A DNA stretch of 64,000 bases, from NCBI GenBank assembly GCA_944324635.1, contig CALUXC010000001.1:186001-250000 (forward strand), in the 5' to 3' direction. The notes beneath the pieces were generated by a model. That model was not told the origin of the DNA, did not search any database, and worked only from the letters and a program-made list of their open reading frames with translations. Below, in pieces: positions 51,252 through 59,709 of this stretch (within the stretch, counting starts at the first letter, position 1; every line of letters begins with the position of its first letter). The DNA is from Candidatus Avelusimicrobium intestinipullorum. Lineage in GTDB: Bacteria > Elusimicrobiota > Elusimicrobia > Elusimicrobiales > Elusimicrobiaceae. A program made the position numbers and the translations under genes.

Positions 51252-52478
51252 ATGAAAAGAACAAGTAACTTTTATGTGGCGGCCGCCATTGGCTTGGCCG
51301 TAGTGTGCGGGCCGGCTGGGCTGGAGGCGGCGGCTCTCTCTTCTGCCAAGCACGAACAGCGCATCGCCTCTCATCAGCGGGCCAAGGAAGAGGGCCTTTT
51401 TTCTTTTGAAGAACTCTATGGTAAATTAAAAGAAGATTTATCCCATAATTTTGGCATGGAAGCAGGGGTGGATATTTCCTACACGTTTGAACGGATTTCC
51501 CCCAACGGAAAGCAAACGGCAATTCAGGGCGTGTATTACCCGTACTTGTCGTGGACGATGTTTCAAAACAGCGCGCTCGGGCAGGGCCAGCTGAACGTGA
51601 ACTACAATTTGGTGCGTTATTGGGGCACTTCGGGAACGGTATTGCAAAACCGCGGGCAAGTGGTTGGTGCGTTTAATGACAATATATCAAACGGGGATAC
51701 TTTCTCTCAGCTTTCTTATACACACACCTTGCCGGGCAAGATGGATTGGCTGTCTGTTACGGTGGGGCAGTTCCCGCTGTACAACTTTGACGGGACGGAA
51801 TTTACCTCTAACCAGCAAACGGCATTAATGAACTATTCTCTTTCTCAAAACGCTTCGGCCGCTTATCCGGGGGCGTCGCTGGGGGCCTATGTTCAGGCGC
51901 AAAATGAACGCTGGAATGTGACGGCAGGCTATCAGGACGCGCACAATATGTCCGGCGAGCAAATCCGCGGGGAGAGTGCGTTTGATGGCAAATATACGGC
52001 TTTTTCTTCCATTCAGTGGACGCCCTCTTTTGCCTGGGGGCAGGGGCAATACGGCGTGTTGTATTACTATCAGCCGGCCGTCCCCGAGCAGGACGAAAAT
52101 GTACATGGCTGGTCGGTAAACGTACAGCAAAATATAGGGGCTAAAACGGCTGTTTTTGCGCGGGCAAACGGTTCTTCCGGCGGGGCGGTGCCCATCAAAA
52201 ATTCTTATGTGTTGGGCGCGGCTTGGCTTAACCCGCTGGGGCGCAACGCGCAAGACGCCCTTACCCTGGGCCTGGCCTACAACCGCCTAAGCGATAAGGC
52301 CCTGGGATATCCTGCTGGGCTGAGAGACAGTGAAACGGTGTTGGAATTGCAGTGGGTGTGGGGCATAGGGCGTTTTGTCACCCTTACGCCGGACTTGCAA
52401 ATTTACCCCAAGGCCGCGGCCGGGGAAAGGCACGGGCTGACAACGGTAATAGGCCTGCGCACGACCGTGATGCTTTAG
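51252..52478 (+). CDS. OprB-like carbohydrate-selective porin
   Basis: The 408-residue exported protein has a signal peptide (cleavage near GLEAA), a short helical segment, and beta-barrel-like alternating strands. The patterns SLGAYVQAQNERWNVTAGYQ and LRDSETVLELQWVWGIGRF resemble OprB-family porins that take up glucose or other sugars. The last residues (TVIGLRTTVML) lack the terminal Phe seen in most barrels. No Shine-Dalgarno is strong; ATG follows A/T-rich DNA with TATAAT-like sequence about 25 nt upstream. A terminator follows the stop. Confidence 0.72.
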   Translation: MKRTSNFYVAAAIGLAVVCGPAGLEAAALSSAKHEQRIASHQRAKEEGLFSFEELYGKLKEDLSHNFGMEAGVDISYTFERISPNGKQTAIQGVYYPYLSWTMFQNSALGQGQLNVNYNLVRYWGTSGTVLQNRGQVVGAFNDNISNGDTFSQLSYTHTLPGKMDWLSVTVGQFPLYNFDGTEFTSNQQTALMNYSLSQNASAAYPGASLGAYVQAQNERWNVTAGYQDAHNMSGEQIRGESAFDGKYTAFSSIQWTPSFAWGQGQYGVLYYYQPAVPEQDENVHGWSVNVQQNIGAKTAVFARANGSSGGAVPIKNSYVLGAAWLNPLGRNAQDALTLGLAYNRLSDKALGYPAGLRDSETVLELQWVWGIGRFVTLTPDLQIYPKAAAGERHGLTTVIGLRTTVML

Positions 52479-52501
52479 AACGGGAATTTTGACCAACAGT
52501 T

Positions 52502-52537
52502 TTAACCGCCGGGAATTAAATTTCCGGCGGTTTTTGT
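52502..52537. terminator. Bidirectional terminator
   Basis: The stem AACCGCCGGGAA/TTCCGGCGGTT is followed by T's, and the converging K+-channel gene ends inside it at 52516. Confidence 0.8.
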
Positions 52538-53283
52538 TTTTTGCGTTCAAATTTTTGGATTTCCTGCACAATGCCAGCCGTCAGTACGGCCGTGGTGATG
52601 GCAAACAACACAAGCCCCATGGCTACCGTGATAACGGTAATAATCCGCCCGAAAAGCGTGATGGGCACAATGTCGCCATATCCCAGGGTGGTGAACGTCT
52701 CGGCGGACCACCACATAGCGTCTAACATATTGCGGAACACTTCCGGTTGTGCCGCGTGTTCTACGCGGAAAATCATAAACGAGCTCCACACCCACAGCAT
52801 CAGCAAAAAAGCCCCGCAAATGGACAATTCGCTTTTCTTTTCACTTACCACGTTGTTTACCAACTGAATGGCGTTCGTGTAGCGCATCAGCATTAAAATA
52901 CGAAAAACGCGCAGCATGCGCACCATGCCTGTGCCCAAAATAAAGAACGGCGAAATGGCAAATAAATCTATTAGCATCAGCGGCGTGCACATGTATTTTA
53001 TCCGCCCCCAGATTGGGCGCTTAAAGCGGGGATCCTCGGTGCAGGTGATGAGGCGCAGGGCATATTCCAACGCAAACACCAAGCTCATGGCCAAATCCAG
53101 GTGATAAATAAACCGTTTTACGGCGGGGCTGACGTCCTGCACGCTTTCCAGCACGTCTACGGGCACGCTAAGCAAAATAAGCGTGATAATAAGCGTATTA
53201 AGCGCGGTGGTAACTTTGCTTCGGTTATTAAACTGCAAGATGTTATATATATATCGTTTTACGCTGTGCAGGGGCGTATCCAT
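52516..53283 (-). CDS. Voltage-gated-type potassium channel
   Basis: The 255-residue protein has six hydrophobic segments in the Ion_trans layout, an S4-like charged segment (MVRMLRVFRILMLMRYTN) and a selectivity filter TLGYGD in FTTLGYGDIVPITLFGR. GGAGGATTTTGAT precedes ATG. Such bacterial channels set membrane potential or K+ flux; no regulatory RCK domain is present. Its C-terminus is a short Lys/Pro-rich tail (FERKKQKPPEI). Confidence 0.92.
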   Translation of the reverse strand: MDTPLHSVKRYIYNILQFNNRSKVTTALNTLIITLILLSVPVDVLESVQDVSPAVKRFIYHLDLAMSLVFALEYALRLITCTEDPRFKRPIWGRIKYMCTPLMLIDLFAISPFFILGTGMVRMLRVFRILMLMRYTNAIQLVNNVVSEKKSELSICGAFLLMLWVWSSFMIFRVEHAAQPEVFRNMLDAMWWSAETFTTLGYGDIVPITLFGRIITVITVAMGLVLFAITTAVLTAGIVQEIQKFERKKQKPPEI

Positions 53284-53374
53284 ATCAAAATCCTCCGTTA
53301 TATAGCTTTACTTTAACAAAGCCCAACCAAAGGAGCAATCCGTTTTTTGGGTTAGAATATTATACAATACCCCT

Positions 53375-54115
53375 ATGAACAAGGATATTCAAGCGGCAGC
53401 CAAACTGATTCAAAACGCCTCTTACGGCGTGGTGTTTACCGGGGCGGGCGTAAGCGTGGAAAGCGGAATCGCGCCCTTTACCGGCAAGGGCGGACTGTGG
53501 AACCAGTACGACCCCAAGTATATAGAAATCAATTTTTTCCATATGCACCCGGCCGAATCGTGGAAAGAAATGAAAAAGATTTTCTTTACCGATATGGACG
53601 AAGCTTCCCCCAACAAAGCCCACGAAGTAATTGCCAAACTGGAGCAGCGCGGCTTTGTAAAGGGCGTTATTACCCAGAATATAGACGGACTCCATCAGCG
53701 GGCCGGTTCTCGCAATGTGCAGGAATTTCACGGCACCATTCACACGCTTTCCTGCCTAAGCTGTGGGCGGAAATATAAATTGGACGATGTCAACCTGGAC
53801 GAAGAACCCCCGCTTTGTTTTTGCGGCGGGGTCCTCAAGCCGGACTTTGTTTTTTACGGGGAAGGCATTCCCCCCCTGGCGTACGAAAAATCGCTGGAAA
53901 TGGCGCAAAATGCCGACGTAATGATTATCGTGGGAACGGCCGGGCAAGTGATGCCCGCCTGCAGCCTGCCGCTTACGGCCAAGCAGTTTGGCGCGCGGAT
54001 TATAGAAGTAAATCCTCTTCCTTCCGCTTTTACGGGCTCGGTGACGGATTTGTATTTCCCGCAAAAAGCAGGCGAATTTTTTACCGCCCTGGAAAAGGAA
54101 ATGAAATTGTCTTAA
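53375..54115 (+). CDS. Sir2-family NAD-dependent deacylase
   Basis: The 246-residue sirtuin has the NAD-binding GAGVSVESGI, TQNIDGLHQRAG, the catalytic His in EFHGTIH, zinc Cys pairs (CLSCG and CFCGG) and IVGTAGQVMPA. The usual GIPxFR motif reads GIAPFTG, so the conserved Arg is replaced, as in some divergent sirtuins; activity type (deacetylase, desuccinylase or ADP-ribosylation) cannot be told. TACAAT at 53363-53368 lies 6 nt before ATG with no Shine-Dalgarno sequence, so it is probably leaderless. Confidence 0.92.
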   Translation: MNKDIQAAAKLIQNASYGVVFTGAGVSVESGIAPFTGKGGLWNQYDPKYIEINFFHMHPAESWKEMKKIFFTDMDEASPNKAHEVIAKLEQRGFVKGVITQNIDGLHQRAGSRNVQEFHGTIHTLSCLSCGRKYKLDDVNLDEEPPLCFCGGVLKPDFVFYGEGIPPLAYEKSLEMAQNADVMIIVGTAGQVMPACSLPLTAKQFGARIIEVNPLPSAFTGSVTDLYFPQKAGEFFTALEKEMKLS

Positions 54116-54135
54116 AAGCGTTTTTAGCCAACAAA

Positions 54136-54164
54136 AAACCCGCTCTTAAAAGCGGGTTTTTTTA
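54136..54164. terminator. Bidirectional terminator
   Basis: The stem AAACCCGCTCTT/AAAGCGGGTTT with T-run separates the converging sirtuin and HD-domain genes. Confidence 0.85.
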
Positions 54165-54175
54165 TAGCCGGAAAG

Positions 54176-54763
54176 TTAGGCCAACCGGGCCGCTTTCTGC
54201 GCTACGCTTTGTTCACTTTTGCGCATGGCGGCGATGGTTTTTTCAAATAAAGTATCCAGTTCCCAGCCCAGCATTTCGGCGCCTTGTTTAATCACGTCGC
54301 GCGAACAGCCGGCGGCAAATTTTTTATCCTTAAATTTTTTCTTTAAGCTGGACACTTCCATATCGCTTACGCTTTTGGACGGGCGCATGCGCGCGGCCGC
54401 CCCGATAAGCCCGGTCAGCTCGTCCGCGGCGAAGAGCACTTTTTCCATTTGATGTTCGGGTTTTACGTCCGTCACCAGGCCGTAGCCGTGACTGCAGACG
54501 GCGTGTACAAATTCTTCCGGCGCGCCGATTTCCGCCAGCAGCTGGGGCGCTTTTTGGCAATGCTGCTGCGGGAATTGTTCAAAATCCACGTCGTGCAACA
54601 GGCCGCACAAAGCCCAAAAATCGGCTTCTTGCTCGTATCCTAATTCTTTTGCATAGTAGCGCATAACGGCTTCTACCGTTAGGGCGTGAAGCAAATGGAA
54701 AGGCTCTTTGTTGTATTTTTTTAACAGTTCTATCGCTTGTTCGCGGGTAAAAGGCAGGTTCAT
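54176..54763 (-). CDS. HD-domain phosphohydrolase
   Basis: The 195-residue protein has the HD motif LLHDVDFEQFP after H in LLHALTVE, and a downstream His in HGYGLVTDVKPEHQ. HD hydrolases of this length act on phosphate esters, nucleotides or cyclic dinucleotides; it lacks the GYP extension. AAGGAG precedes ATG. Its neighbours encode a menorin-like protein and a DUF805 protein on the same strand, with gaps of 27 and 63 bp. Confidence 0.85.
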   Translation of the reverse strand: MNLPFTREQAIELLKKYNKEPFHLLHALTVEAVMRYYAKELGYEQEADFWALCGLLHDVDFEQFPQQHCQKAPQLLAEIGAPEEFVHAVCSHGYGLVTDVKPEHQMEKVLFAADELTGLIGAAARMRPSKSVSDMEVSSLKKKFKDKKFAAGCSRDVIKQGAEMLGWELDTLFEKTIAAMRKSEQSVAQKAARLA

Positions 54764-54790
54764 TTTCTTCTCCTTAAATTTTGTATGGAC

Positions 54791-55585
54791 TTACCAGGTG
54801 TATTCGTCCAGCATAAAAATTTTGACGGACGGGTCTTCTTCCATGTGGTCGGTCATAAAAGGTTTCTTTAGGCTTGGGCGAACGGTGGAAGAATAATAAA
54901 TGGCTTTAGGCATCAGCGGGAAATAGGCCCGCAAATAGGGGTATTTCCCAAAACTGGCCGACGCGGCGGCAGGCTTGTATTCTTGCCATTGTTTCAACAG
55001 GGCTTCGTTTAATTCTTTGCGTTTTTGCGGGTTTCCGCCGTCTTTGTCAAAATCTTCCGGTACCTGCAGAAGTAACCCCAGTCCTTTTTTATTGATTAAT
55101 TTGGCCATCGGTCCGGGGCCGCTTTCCAACAGCAGGTGCTCCTTGGGAATGCCGAAAGCTTGCGCGGTCAGAACGATTTGATCCAGTTGTTTTTCCGTCA
55201 ATTCCGTTTTCAAATCCAGCCAATAGCTTTTTTCGGAAGGGTTATCCACCGACGAAAAAATATCCGCCAGTTTAATTCCGTCTGCCAGGTCGTCTTCGTC
55301 GTGTGCAATGGCCAGGTTGCCTTGGGAATCTGTTTGAATGTCCAGCTCGTAGCCGTCGTAAGATTCGTCTTTATTTTCGGCGCGGCGCGGAGTGTTTACT
55401 TTGTGGATATATAGCAAATCGTCGGTAGCTTTCCACTCGGAATGGGGTGCCTGGGCGGAAGGTTCTTGAAGCAGTTCAACAGGCAAAAACTTCCATTCGG
55501 TGTATACGTACATAAAAGCGGCGTACGCCCCAAAGGAAAATACGGCTAATAAAATAATGTATAAGATAATGCGGGATCTTCTCAT
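54791..55585 (-). CDS. Membrane-anchored menorin/FAM151-like GDPD-fold protein
   Basis: The 264-residue protein has one N-terminal transmembrane anchor (residues about 7-27) and a predicted TIM-barrel of the PLC-like phosphodiesterase type. Visible elements are YIHKVNTPRR, DGYELDIQTDSQGNLAIAHD (matching the GxExDV...vavHD pattern of GDPD and FAM151/menorin proteins), YWLDLKTELTEKQ and LLLESGPGPMAKL. The catalytic His-Glu-Asp set appears at least partly present (HK, ELD, HD). It faces the periplasm. No substrate is known. Confidence 0.65.
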   Translation of the reverse strand: MRRSRIILYIILLAVFSFGAYAAFMYVYTEWKFLPVELLQEPSAQAPHSEWKATDDLLYIHKVNTPRRAENKDESYDGYELDIQTDSQGNLAIAHDEDDLADGIKLADIFSSVDNPSEKSYWLDLKTELTEKQLDQIVLTAQAFGIPKEHLLLESGPGPMAKLINKKGLGLLLQVPEDFDKDGGNPQKRKELNEALLKQWQEYKPAAASASFGKYPYLRAYFPLMPKAIYYSSTVRPSLKKPFMTDHMEEDPSVKIFMLDEYTW

Positions 55586-55610
55586 AAAGCATGTACCAAA
55601 AAGGGCAAAA

Positions 55611-55643
55611 AAAAGCCGTCCCCACTGCAGCAGGGGACGGCTT
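55611..55643 (-). terminator. Rho-independent terminator
   Basis: The stem AAGCCGTCCCC/GGGGACGGCTT with T's on the minus strand ends the DUF805 gene. Confidence 0.85.
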
Positions 55644-55648
55644 GAAAA

Positions 55649-55999
55649 TTAATTGCCGAAGCGGTTTTCCCCTTCGGTGCTGGGCAGCACCAGGAAAACC
55701 AACAGCACCAACGTTCCGATAAACGGAACCAAGCTGATTAATACCCACCAGCCGGAGCGGTTGGTATCGTGCAAACGGCGGACCAAAATGCCCAAAGAAG
55801 GCAGCAAAACGGCCAGCGTAAGCAAGAAGTACAAAATGTTTCCGATGTCGCCAAAAAAGCTCAAAATCAGGCTCAATACGAAGAATACGATAAAGTTAAA
55901 CAGCACGAACAGCCAGTACATTTTGCGGGTGGCACGGCCAGAAAATTTTACATAATTGTTTCTCAGCACGTCCCAGTAATACGTCATGAATGCTTTCAT
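55649..55999 (-). CDS. DUF805 inner-membrane protein
   Basis: The 116-residue protein has the DUF805 signature: YVKFSGRATRKMYWLFVLFN, ILVRRLHDTNRSGWWVLI, then FLVLPSTEGENRFG. It has three or four hydrophobic helices. The family is of unknown function, often in envelope stress contexts. AGGAGGG gives ATG 55999; a longer frame upstream has no ribosome-binding site. Confidence 0.92.
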   Translation of the reverse strand: MKAFMTYYWDVLRNNYVKFSGRATRKMYWLFVLFNFIVFFVLSLILSFFGDIGNILYFLLTLAVLLPSLGILVRRLHDTNRSGWWVLISLVPFIGTLVLLVFLVLPSTEGENRFGN

Positions 56000-56101
56000 A
56001 AACCCTCCTGAGATTTTACTTCTTTTCACAGAATACAATAAAATCCCGGGTTTTTGCAAGCGGAAAATGAGGCGGTTTCCGTCGGTAATGCACGCAAAAT
56101 G

Positions 56102-58267
56102 TTATTGGCGGGGTTTTGCCGGCCCCGCGGCGTGCTGGGCAAGGGTTTGTATAGCCAGGGCTTCTTCCGGCGTAAAGCCAAAAATATCCCCCACCACTTG
56201 GTCCGCTTGGCGCTGCAGGGCGGAGGTGTTGGCTGTGGGGTTTTCCTTTTTGGCGTTGTAGAGCATTTGGGCCAGGCGTTCCAAACGTTGTTGTTGGTCG
56301 GGCCTGGCAATTGGCACGGGCAGGGCGTTAAGCGGCGCTGAATAGAGCTCCAGCAAGCGGCCTTTTCGTTTCCCTTTGAGATAAAGCCAGGCAAAATAAG
56401 GGGCCGAGTTAAACAGCCCCAGCAGATACCACAGCGAAACCCCTTCTGCCGGGTGAGAAATAAAATACACGTCCGAGCTGGCGTACCAGGGTCCGGGGGC
56501 AAAGGCAAAAGTGTTACGTGCAGAACGCTGCGGAACGGCCAGTTTGTCGCCGTCAAAATCCATTTTTCTTCGCACGGAGCCAAACCAATACACGCCGCGG
56601 GCGAGTTGCTTGTCTATGCCGTTATTGTTTTGCCTGCGCGCTAAAAGAACCGGGGCAAAACGCGCCAAATGTGCCCGTAGGTGCGGGTATAAGGCAAAGT
56701 CCAGTTCTCGGTCGTTGGGGTAGAAAAAATCAATCAGCCAGCCGGAAGGCTTCGTCCCTGCCACATAGAGCAAAATGTCCGAATTCTTAAAAAACGGTTT
56801 TAGTTTTTGTTGTTCGTCCGCAGTGAGGGTAAGTTCTTCTTTTTCCCGCGGGCTTAATACAAATACGCCTTCCCCTTTTTGCACGCCTTTTAGGGGGTGC
56901 TTGCGCAGGTGTGAGGCGGAAATTTTGTCGCACCCGGTCATAAGCCCGTTGCTTACTTGTGCGGCGGTTTGAAGTGTGCGCTTGCAGGCGGCCATTTTGT
57001 AAAGCGCTTTTTCCAGCGCGGGGCTTGGCGGCAGATGGGTTTTTAGAAAGTGGTGCTTTCCTTCAAACAAATTTTCCTGCTCTACGGTTTGCCCCCCTAT
57101 GCGGCAGGGTGGGCGGTGAGGGGCGTTGGTCTTGGAAAAAAGGGTAATCAGGCTGTGCTGGCCGGCGGCGCGGCGGAAAAGCCTTTCTTCTCCAAAATCT
57201 TCCAAAAACAGCAAAGCCGTTTCTTGTTTAAGCCTTGTGCGAAGGCTCTGCGCCCCCGCGGCGGAAGCAAAATAAGAAGTGGTTATAAAAGAGCCGATTC
57301 CCCCCTCTTTCAGTAAATCCAGCGTTAGATAAAAGAAAAAATACAGCAAATCGCTTTTGGGCTGGCAGTAGTTTTTCCATAACGGATTTTGGCGTAATTT
57401 TTCAAATACGGCGCGGTGATTTTTTTGCCCGATGTAGGGCGGATTGGAAAGGATAACGTCAAACCCGCCTTTTTGCTCAAATACCGGGGCAAAGGCCTTG
57501 CGAAGCACGCTGTTGCCGCTTTTTTCGCCCAATGCGTCGCCCCAAAACACATGCGGGAGCACCACTTTCCCCGTGGGGGTTTGGCCTTTCTGGGCCAACA
57601 GCAACGCAAAGCGCAGTTGCAAATCGTCCAACGCGGCGGACGAAATATCGGCGGCAAACAGGTTTTGGTCTATGATTTCTTTCAAAATTTGCCCTTCTTC
57701 CAAGCTTGGCGTTAACGTTTTGCGCAAAGCTAAAAGAGTGAGCGCAAACGGTACCAGCAGTCCCCCCGCCCCGGCGGCCGGATCGCAGACGGTTAACCCC
57801 CGCAGGCAACGCTCGGCTTGTTGGGCTTGCTGTGCCGTCAGGGGTGCTTTTTGGCCTAACACCAGAGCCTGTGCGGTGGGCGTGGGCAGGCCCGCTTGAT
57901 GGGTCAGTACAGAAAAAAGAGTTTCTTCAGCCAGGTGAACGGCGGTGGACCAGGGCGTATAAAAAATGCCTTGTGCTTTTTTGTCCGATGAAAACAGTTC
58001 GTTTAGCAGGGCTAAATCCTGCGGGCAAAGGCCGTCCTGCGAGCCTTCCCGGGCGTTTGGCAGTGTGTTTAGCATGGCACACACTTCGGGCAGGGGCGGC
58101 TGAGTAAGAACGGGCGTGGCGGGGCCCAAAAAAAGATTTAACCACGGGGCTTTTTCGCCCGCTATGCGCTGGGCCAGCAAGCGGCGCAGCAAGGCATAGG
58201 AAACGGCCTCGTGGCAGTTATGTTTGGCAAACAAGCCGACTAAGCGGCGCAGAACGGAAGGTTTCAT
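56102..58267 (-). CDS. Eco57I/TaqI-like N6-adenine DNA methyltransferase
   Basis: The 721-residue enzyme has the pre-motif QGIFYTPWSTAVHLAE (99-114), SAM motif I CDPAAGAGG (161-169), motif IV NPPY (275-278) and a C-terminal TaqI-like specificity domain (residues about 440-700 with LLYVAGTKPSG and ARNTFAFAPGPWYASSDV). No PD-(D/E)xK or other nuclease motif is evident in the first 100 residues, so it may be an orphan methylase or its nuclease is elsewhere. It overlaps the upstream exported-protein gene by four bases (ATGA). It is on the same minus-strand transcript. Confidence 0.88.
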   Translation of the reverse strand: MKPSVLRRLVGLFAKHNCHEAVSYALLRRLLAQRIAGEKAPWLNLFLGPATPVLTQPPLPEVCAMLNTLPNAREGSQDGLCPQDLALLNELFSSDKKAQGIFYTPWSTAVHLAEETLFSVLTHQAGLPTPTAQALVLGQKAPLTAQQAQQAERCLRGLTVCDPAAGAGGLLVPFALTLLALRKTLTPSLEEGQILKEIIDQNLFAADISSAALDDLQLRFALLLAQKGQTPTGKVVLPHVFWGDALGEKSGNSVLRKAFAPVFEQKGGFDVILSNPPYIGQKNHRAVFEKLRQNPLWKNYCQPKSDLLYFFFYLTLDLLKEGGIGSFITTSYFASAAGAQSLRTRLKQETALLFLEDFGEERLFRRAAGQHSLITLFSKTNAPHRPPCRIGGQTVEQENLFEGKHHFLKTHLPPSPALEKALYKMAACKRTLQTAAQVSNGLMTGCDKISASHLRKHPLKGVQKGEGVFVLSPREKEELTLTADEQQKLKPFFKNSDILLYVAGTKPSGWLIDFFYPNDRELDFALYPHLRAHLARFAPVLLARRQNNNGIDKQLARGVYWFGSVRRKMDFDGDKLAVPQRSARNTFAFAPGPWYASSDVYFISHPAEGVSLWYLLGLFNSAPYFAWLYLKGKRKGRLLELYSAPLNALPVPIARPDQQQRLERLAQMLYNAKKENPTANTSALQRQADQVVGDIFGFTPEEALAIQTLAQHAAGPAKPRQ

Positions 58268-59559
58268 TTGAAGCTGCGCAGCAGGCGCTCTCTAAGAAGG
58301 AAGTTGTCGTAGAGCGCTTTTTCGCGTTCCAAACGGTAATAGCGGACGAAAAAATCCGCTCCGTCGGGCGTTTGCTGCAGCATGGCGCGCAGTTTGCGCT
58401 CCAGCTTGTCTATCTTGGCGGGCAGTTCCATGCGGCGCCCTTCCCTATTTAGCGCGCGCAGGCGGCTGCCTTCCTGCGGGCCTACAATAAAGTCCGGCCA
58501 CAGCGACCCTTGCTTCAATACTTTTTCGTAAGGCACGCCAAAAGCTTCGCCTATGGCATAGGGTTCGTACACGGGGGTTAATTTGGCAAGGACGGTTTTC
58601 ACTTCGGCATATTTTTCAAAATCACTTTTTCCGCTTGCGTCAAAATCCAGGCGCGGCGTGCTTAGACGTGCCAGGTGATAGCGCAAAAAACCAAGCCGCT
58701 GGGCGTCCGTCATGGGGCGCTGGGCTCCGGGCAAATCTATTTTCAGTACGCGTTTTCGGCGGATAATAAGAGAATTGCGCTTTTCGGTAGATTTGGCCAA
58801 TACTTCTTTTAATGTCAAAAAGTATTCCAAGCGTATCTTTTGCAGATAGTACCGCTCAAACTCAAACGGCTTTAATTCTTCGGTTCTCTTGCTTAACAGC
58901 GCATTCAAATCTGCTTGCGTATGGCGCAAGGCTTGCTCGGCCCAGGCCACTTGTTGGGATAACGTTTCCAGCGCGGCGAAATGTTCCACTTCTTTGGGAT
59001 AGAGGGCGAAGGCTTTGGGTTGTTGCGAGTCTGCCAGCAGGCGGGATACGTTTTCTTCATTAAAAAGGGGCGTCGTAAATAAACGGGCAAAGGTGTGTGC
59101 GTAATAATTTTCCAGCTCGGCAAGGGTATTTTCCAGCAAATTTTGGTGGCGCCAAAAGGCCGCTTCGTTGGCCGCGGCGCCCGGTTGGGCCGAGAGTGCG
59201 GTAAACAGGAGTGCGTCGCGGTCGTGCAAATAGACCAACTTGCCCAAAAGCGTTTTTTCCGTTTGCTTTTTTTGCAGCAGGAGCTCTTTTTCCACGCGGC
59301 TAAAAACACCCGAATGCCCCAGCCGGTGCAGCAGCCAGTTGTGCGGCGTGGTTTTGACGGAAAATTGCGGAATTTGTTGGCTTAATACGGTGGCCATTTT
59401 GGCTTGCATGGCGGCCGGGGAGGCCGTTTTGGAAAGCAAGGCTTCCCACGCTTGCTTGCTGCCGCGAAACCACGGGGCCACCGCCTGCGCTTGCAGGTGC
59501 ACGAGAGGTGCACAAACCAGAAAAAGGCCTAACAAAAGGGCAAAAAAAGGCTGTTGCAT
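58264..59559 (-). CDS. Exported helical protein coupled to methyltransferase gene
   Basis: The 431-residue precursor has a signal peptide (cleavage near LQAQA) and a helical, charged mature region with no recognised family; long helices such as EKELLLQKKQTEKTLLGKLV and KIDKLERKLRAMLQQTPDGA suggest coiled coils. A weak GGGG precedes ATG. It has a sigma70-type promoter (59599-59627) with the GGYCCAAA-type motif upstream, and its stop overlaps the methyltransferase start. Why an exported protein and a DNA methyltransferase are coupled is unclear. Confidence 0.75.
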   Translation of the reverse strand: MQQPFFALLLGLFLVCAPLVHLQAQAVAPWFRGSKQAWEALLSKTASPAAMQAKMATVLSQQIPQFSVKTTPHNWLLHRLGHSGVFSRVEKELLLQKKQTEKTLLGKLVYLHDRDALLFTALSAQPGAAANEAAFWRHQNLLENTLAELENYYAHTFARLFTTPLFNEENVSRLLADSQQPKAFALYPKEVEHFAALETLSQQVAWAEQALRHTQADLNALLSKRTEELKPFEFERYYLQKIRLEYFLTLKEVLAKSTEKRNSLIIRRKRVLKIDLPGAQRPMTDAQRLGFLRYHLARLSTPRLDFDASGKSDFEKYAEVKTVLAKLTPVYEPYAIGEAFGVPYEKVLKQGSLWPDFIVGPQEGSRLRALNREGRRMELPAKIDKLERKLRAMLQQTPDGADFFVRYYRLEREKALYDNFLLRERLLRSFK

Positions 59560-59598
59560 GGAAACCCCGTGTTTGGTTTTCTACGGCTTCTTGTTTTT

Positions 59599-59627
59599 AT
59601 TATAAAAGAAAAAGGGAGCATTCTCAA
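59599..59627 (-). promoter_or_regulatory. Promoter of the exported-protein/methyltransferase operon
   Basis: On the minus strand TTGAGA (59622-59627) and TATAAT (59599-59604) are 17 bp apart, a near-consensus promoter giving about a 34-nt leader. Confidence 0.65.
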
Positions 59628-59628
59628 T

Positions 59629-59667
59629 GGGCTAAAGGGCCCAGAGCGGTGCGGATTTTGGACCCAG
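59629..59667 (-). promoter_or_regulatory. Two GGYCC-type motifs upstream of the operon promoter
   Basis: CTGGGTCCAAA (59667-59657 on the minus strand) and CTGGGCCCTTTAGCCC (59644-59629) stand in tandem, the second directly before the -35 box. The TTTAGCCC-ATTGA part matches the same position before the 1308 gene. Confidence 0.5.
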
Positions 59668-59674
59668 AGGATAG

Positions 59675-59705
59675 AAAAAAGGCGGGCCGTTTAGGCCCGC
59701 CTTTT
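59675..59705 (-). terminator. Rho-independent terminator
   Basis: The stem AAGGCGGGCC/GGCCCGCCTT with T's on the minus strand follows the phosphofructokinase gene. Confidence 0.88.
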
Positions 59706-59709
59706 GAAG

